From positions 515,775 to 579,774 of the forward strand of contig JXTC01000159.1 in NCBI GenBank assembly GCA_002914845.1: a stretch of DNA of 64,000 bases, read 5' to 3'. Shown here in pieces: positions 60,317 through 64,000 of the stretch (the stretch's first letter is position 1; each line of letters begins with the position of its first letter). Below the pieces are notes generated by a model, which was not told the DNA's origin, made no database searches, and was given only the letters and a program-made list of their open reading frames with translations. Both the position numbers and the translations under genes were made by a program. The DNA is from Trema orientale (Eukaryota > Streptophyta > Magnoliopsida > Rosales > Cannabaceae).

Positions 60317-62043
60317 GATCTAGTATAATAGGTATTTTTTTTTATTCAACATTGGTAAGTAGATCAATTTTGATCGTTAGATTTTAATTTAACGGTTATA
60401 ATATCGCAACAAATTCCAATATGAATTAAATGATTACATTAATATTCACTACAAGAAAAGGAGCCTATAGCGACAACTCAAATTGTTGCCGCTATAGGTC
60501 TATAGCAGCGACAAAGTCGTCGTAATGCAGTCGTCACTATAAGTCGGTCAGTATAGACCTCTTATAGCGACGACATATTTTGTCGCCACTATAGATGACT
60601 TATAGCAACGACAAATGTCGTCGCTATAGATATATTTTTAAATATATACATATATATATAAATTAATACCTAAATGTCGTCACTATAGATGTCACAGATT
60701 TTTTTTAAAAAAAATTACAATTAGTTTAATTAATCTAAATTATTTCTTAAAAAATTACTTTTAAAAGATAAACAAGAAAGTTATACACACAAGAAATAAA
60801 ATCAATCTGAAAAAAAAAACAAAAAAAAAAAAACCTCAAAATCAAAGTAAAAAATTAAAACTAACACTCTTAAACAAACATATTCCATACTCTAAAATCA
60901 AACTAATAATAAATTTCATAAAACAAAATATATAATTCACAAAAAGTATATTCAACCTCAAATCAATAAATGCACCACAAAATTCTAACACAAATCCAAA
61001 ACATTTATATAAACACCTAAAATATTTAATCCACATATTTAAAAAATCAATTAAACTACATTAGAATTTAGGGAAACTTCCCTCTCTAATGAAAAAAAAA
61101 AAAAACTTGAAATCTAAAATAACACAAACCTGAGTAATAATTAATTAAGGAAACAAAAAATTAGTATTTATAATAAAATATTTACGTAAATACATAAAAG
61201 AAAAAAAAAACTAGATATGCATATATATATATGAATATATATTAATGAAAAATGAGAAGGAGTGAGAGAGAGTGCAAATCGAAGAGAATGGATGAGAGCG
61301 AGTCAGGTTTGGAGAGAGTGAGTAAATGAATGTGAGAGAATAGAAGAAGAAGAAAAAGATTTGAGTTTTTATTATACAGCATCTATAGCGACGATATTTA
61401 GTAAAGTCACCGCTATAGCCCGAATGACATCGTTTCATTCAAATTTCTAAATTGAGTGCGGTAAATATTACCGTTCAAAATTTCATTTGAAACATCGTCG
61501 CTATAGGTAAAATAAAATAATTTATTAAATTTTTTAGATTTAGAGCGGTAAATGTTACTGCTTAAAATTTTATTCAAAACCTATAGCGACAACAAGACAC
61601 TTGTCGTCGCTATAGGTTAAATATATTAAATTAAATTTATTATTATTTTTTTAATTTAAAAAAATAAATTTATTAAAAAAACTGTATAGTGACAACATTT
61701 GTCGTTGCTATAGGTTAAATATATTAATTTTTTAGTTTTATATTCTTTTTACCTTTAAAAAAATTAAAATTTATTAAGTAAACCCTATAACGACGACATT
61801 TGTCGTTGCTATAGAGTGTATATTATAATTTTTGGCATGAAATATGGCACTATTTTTGCCCGCCAAATTTATATGTCGTCGCTATAGAGTAACCTATAAC
61901 GACGATCGCATGTCGTCGCTATAGATGTCGTCACTATAAGTTTGTTTTCTTGTAGTGATTTGTAACCGTTAGATTGAAATGTAACTGTCAAAATTGATGT
62001 ATCAACCGATAATGAATAAAAAAAAAAACTTATAATAGTAGTT
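60317..62043. mobile_element. Inverted-repeat miniature element split by a CACTA element
   Basis: Arms at 60317-60407 and 61963-62043 are inverted repeats of each other: TATTCAACATT, TCAATTTTGA and TTTAACGGTT on the left pair with TCATTATCGGT, TCAATTTTGA and TCTAACGGTT on the reverse complement of the right. Without the inner element it would be about 216 bp. Superfamily is not assigned; the target duplication is hidden in TATA-rich flanks. Confidence 0.6.
60447..61957. mobile_element. Non-autonomous CACTA (En/Spm) element, 1511 bp
   Basis: Ends are CACTACAAGAAAAGG and, in reverse complement, CACTACAAGAAAACA. The 3-base target duplication ATT is perfect (60444-60446 and 61958-61960). The subterminal regions carry many TATAGCGACGAC / GTCGTCGCTATA words in both orientations, the usual transposase-binding arrangement of this superfamily. 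No transposase is encoded; frames inside (for example 61211-61438 minus) are AT-rich and without motifs, so movement would need a transposase from elsewhere. Confidence 0.9.
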
Positions 62044-62066
62044 CCCATATATACATATATATTAAT

Positions 62067-62257
62067 ACCGAATAATACTATGGGGCACCAGTGGTATCTA
62101 GTACCACATGATATGTCAGTCTGTCACTTACTAATCATAATCATAATTTAGGCGGGATCCATGTAGAACCTAATTTATTTATTAGAATCATGTCATGATA
62201 GACAAATACGTCATTATGGTGTTGGGCACTATCGGTGCTCTTATAGCATTGCTCATT
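62067..62257. mobile_element. Small inverted-repeat element, about 190 bp
   Basis: The left end AATACTATGGGGCACCAGTGG pairs with the reverse complement of the right end, AATGCTATAAGAGCACCGAT. Similar GCACCACTGGTGCCC-containing miniature elements are widespread in plants. Exact ends and target duplication are unclear. No coding capacity. Confidence 0.5.
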
Positions 62258-62510
62258 AATAACTTATATGAAAATTTATCTCTCCTGAAGTGGGAGACTT
62301 GCATTTCAAGAAAAGAAACCACCGGCACAATCTTCTTCTCTCTACAACCCTCGAGAAATTAACATGATTAAGTAATGATCTTAATTGCCCAGCTGTTTGA
62401 ACTCTTACATGTAACATAATACTTTTTTCATGCGTTGCTTTATTTTTATTAGCCTCATATATACTGACTTAAAAATTATGAGTGATTGTTATAAAATATA
62501 TATATATATA

Positions 62511-62762
62511 TATGGGCACCAATCTAATAGGTACTTTTTTCTCTTTACCTATATATAAGTATCATTTTGACGGATGAAAATTTATCATGCACATTTTTTT
62601 ATATTAAAAAATAAGAGAGAGAAAAAAAATTAATGATGCACGTCTTTTTATGCACTTCATTATAATTGTTGGACCATCATTAGATGATAATCTAACTACT
62701 AAAAAAAATAACTACATATGGGTAAAAAAAATGTATATATACCTACTGAATTGGCAACCTAT
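62511..62762. mobile_element. Small inverted-repeat element, about 250 bp
   Basis: TATGGGCACCAATCTAATAGG at the left pairs with the reverse complement of the right end, TATAGGTTGCCAATTCAGTAGG, and ACTTTTTTCTCTTTACC pairs with CATTTTTTTTACCC. AT runs on both sides hide a target duplication. No coding capacity. Confidence 0.5.
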
Positions 62763-64000
62763 ATATATATATTATGAGTGATGAGTATTTGGAATAATTT
62801 ATTTGCACTATATTGAAGGTGATTAGCTCATGACCTAAACTTATCTCCTATATGTATAAATATTTTAATTGTAGCTAGATAGCCTAGATTATTGCATTAT
62901 AAAATAATTTATTTCTACTGTAGATTGTTGCATATATGATATACAGGAACGTACGAGGTTTTCAACTAGTTTAATTCGTTTGGACTCTATCTCTATGTTA
63001 TAGATTCAATGAACAATAATGATTCTGAAAATTTGTTGGCTATAATTGAGGAATTTATTTTACCTAACAACAGTACTACCACTAGCTATTAATTCTATAA
63101 TATTTTACATGATAACAGACAACGATGCTCCACTTGCATTATATTTTAAAGAAGAATTATGGTCAAAGTAATGCTTAGCAACAGTACTATTCACGTTTAA
63201 CCGAAACTCTTAATTTTTATAATACATCATGATAAACTTATAAAGGAAAAGGATACACCCAACTTGAATTAGCTTAAGTCAAGTTGCTTGAATTGGCTCT
63301 AACATTTCATCTATATTACCTAAAAGTTCTCTAAAGCATTGGTTGATTCCGTGGATTTCAAGATCGGTAAAATTTTTGAGCATTGTGTTGCAGCAATAGT
63401 TCTCCTACTTTTCTTAACATCCATATTAATAATAATCAAATATAAATACGTACACTGTGTATATGTTTCTTCTAAGCAAATTCACAGTTGTATTCTTACT
63501 ATTAATTTGCTGTTGTCCTTATATATAGAAGATAGAATCGTATAAGGTATGTACATACATATATATTATGTAGTGTTAAGATTTTTTTAATAAGTGGTAT
63601 CAAATTGAGACTCATATGCATTTAGTCATGAAGGTACAAATCAAATTGAGACTCATCACTCCGGCTTCCGCGACAAAACAAAGACGAGATGAGAAATCAA
63701 GAGAATTATGTGACGAGATGAGAAATCAAGAGAATTATGTATTCTTATATATTCATGCATCTATACATTAATACACACATCTTGGTACGTACAGTGCCAC
63801 TGTGACCAATCTTAATTAAATTAAACGTTTTTAGTTGTCTTAAAAAGGAGATAATATTTATCAAAGTTGTTTCAAGTTTTTTAATAGACTATTATCAATA
63901 ATTGTTAATCGACATACCGGAGATAGCTACTCCATATTTACTGTAAAAACACTTTAATAAGCAAACAGCACAGTCACATATACGTGTTCATATATATATA
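62763..64000. other. AT-rich intergenic DNA at the right edge
   Basis: No gene was recognised. A perfect 29-base tandem duplication (GACGAGATGAGAAATCAAG words) lies at 63683-63740, and CAAATTGAGACTCAT occurs twice just before it (63602-63660). Confidence 0.45.

Overview
This is a plant nuclear genome window, most likely from a dicot. It is AT-rich, its genes contain GT-AG introns, and it holds three recognisable plant genes (an At4g04980-like proline-rich protein, an IST1-like ESCRT regulator and a class II LBD transcription factor). The rest is mostly transposable elements and their debris: Ty3/gypsy chromovirus, Ty1/copia, TGATAAG-type LTRs, hAT, CACTA and PIF/Harbinger-type miniature elements, and a tRNA-derived SINE. 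No operon, CRISPR array or true tRNA/rRNA gene was seen. Gaps (Ns) lie at 3236-3253, 48673 and 57530.

Layout. 1-3.2 kb: unassigned repeat remnants, including a probable LTR on the minus strand. 3.25-11.6 kb: a layered insertion. A tandemly duplicated block carrying a SINE was hit by a hAT miniature element, and that element was hit by a 6.2 kb chromovirus (minus strand). Target-site duplications and an uninterrupted paralogous site support the order. 11.6-15.6 kb: AT-rich DNA with a minisatellite and a 745 bp miniature element. 15.99-20.03 kb (+): nine-exon At4g04980-like gene. 20.1-24.3 kb: a CACTA-type miniature element, a degenerate tandem array and a broken duplicate of the last two exons of that gene. 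24.9-30 kb: two LTR-like sequences facing each other. 31.13-35.0 kb (+): a copia element with intact LTRs and target-site duplication but ruined coding region. 35.9-41.2 kb: a mosaic of gypsy LTRs and a gag remnant. 41.4-41.7 kb: a reverse-transcriptase-type RNase H fragment. 45.2-48.6 kb (+): six-exon IST1-like gene. 51.3-52.4 kb (-): two-exon LBD40/41/42-type gene. 55.9-58.5 kb: an intact hAT miniature element followed by a satellite-like array that contains a suspicious 597 bp duplication around an N. 59.2 kb (-): BAP29/31-like pseudogene fragment. 60.3-62.8 kb: a CACTA element nested in another inverted-repeat element, plus two more small inverted-repeat elements.

The three intact genes do not form an obvious pathway: one has unknown function, one acts in endosomal (ESCRT-III/VPS4) sorting and one is a transcriptional regulator. 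No clearly new biological system was found. The best leads are the datable nested insertion, the pseudogene copy of the proline-rich gene, the two unusual tandem arrays and the probable assembly artefact at 57530. Repeat boundaries were read by eye and domain names come from motif recognition, not database searches.
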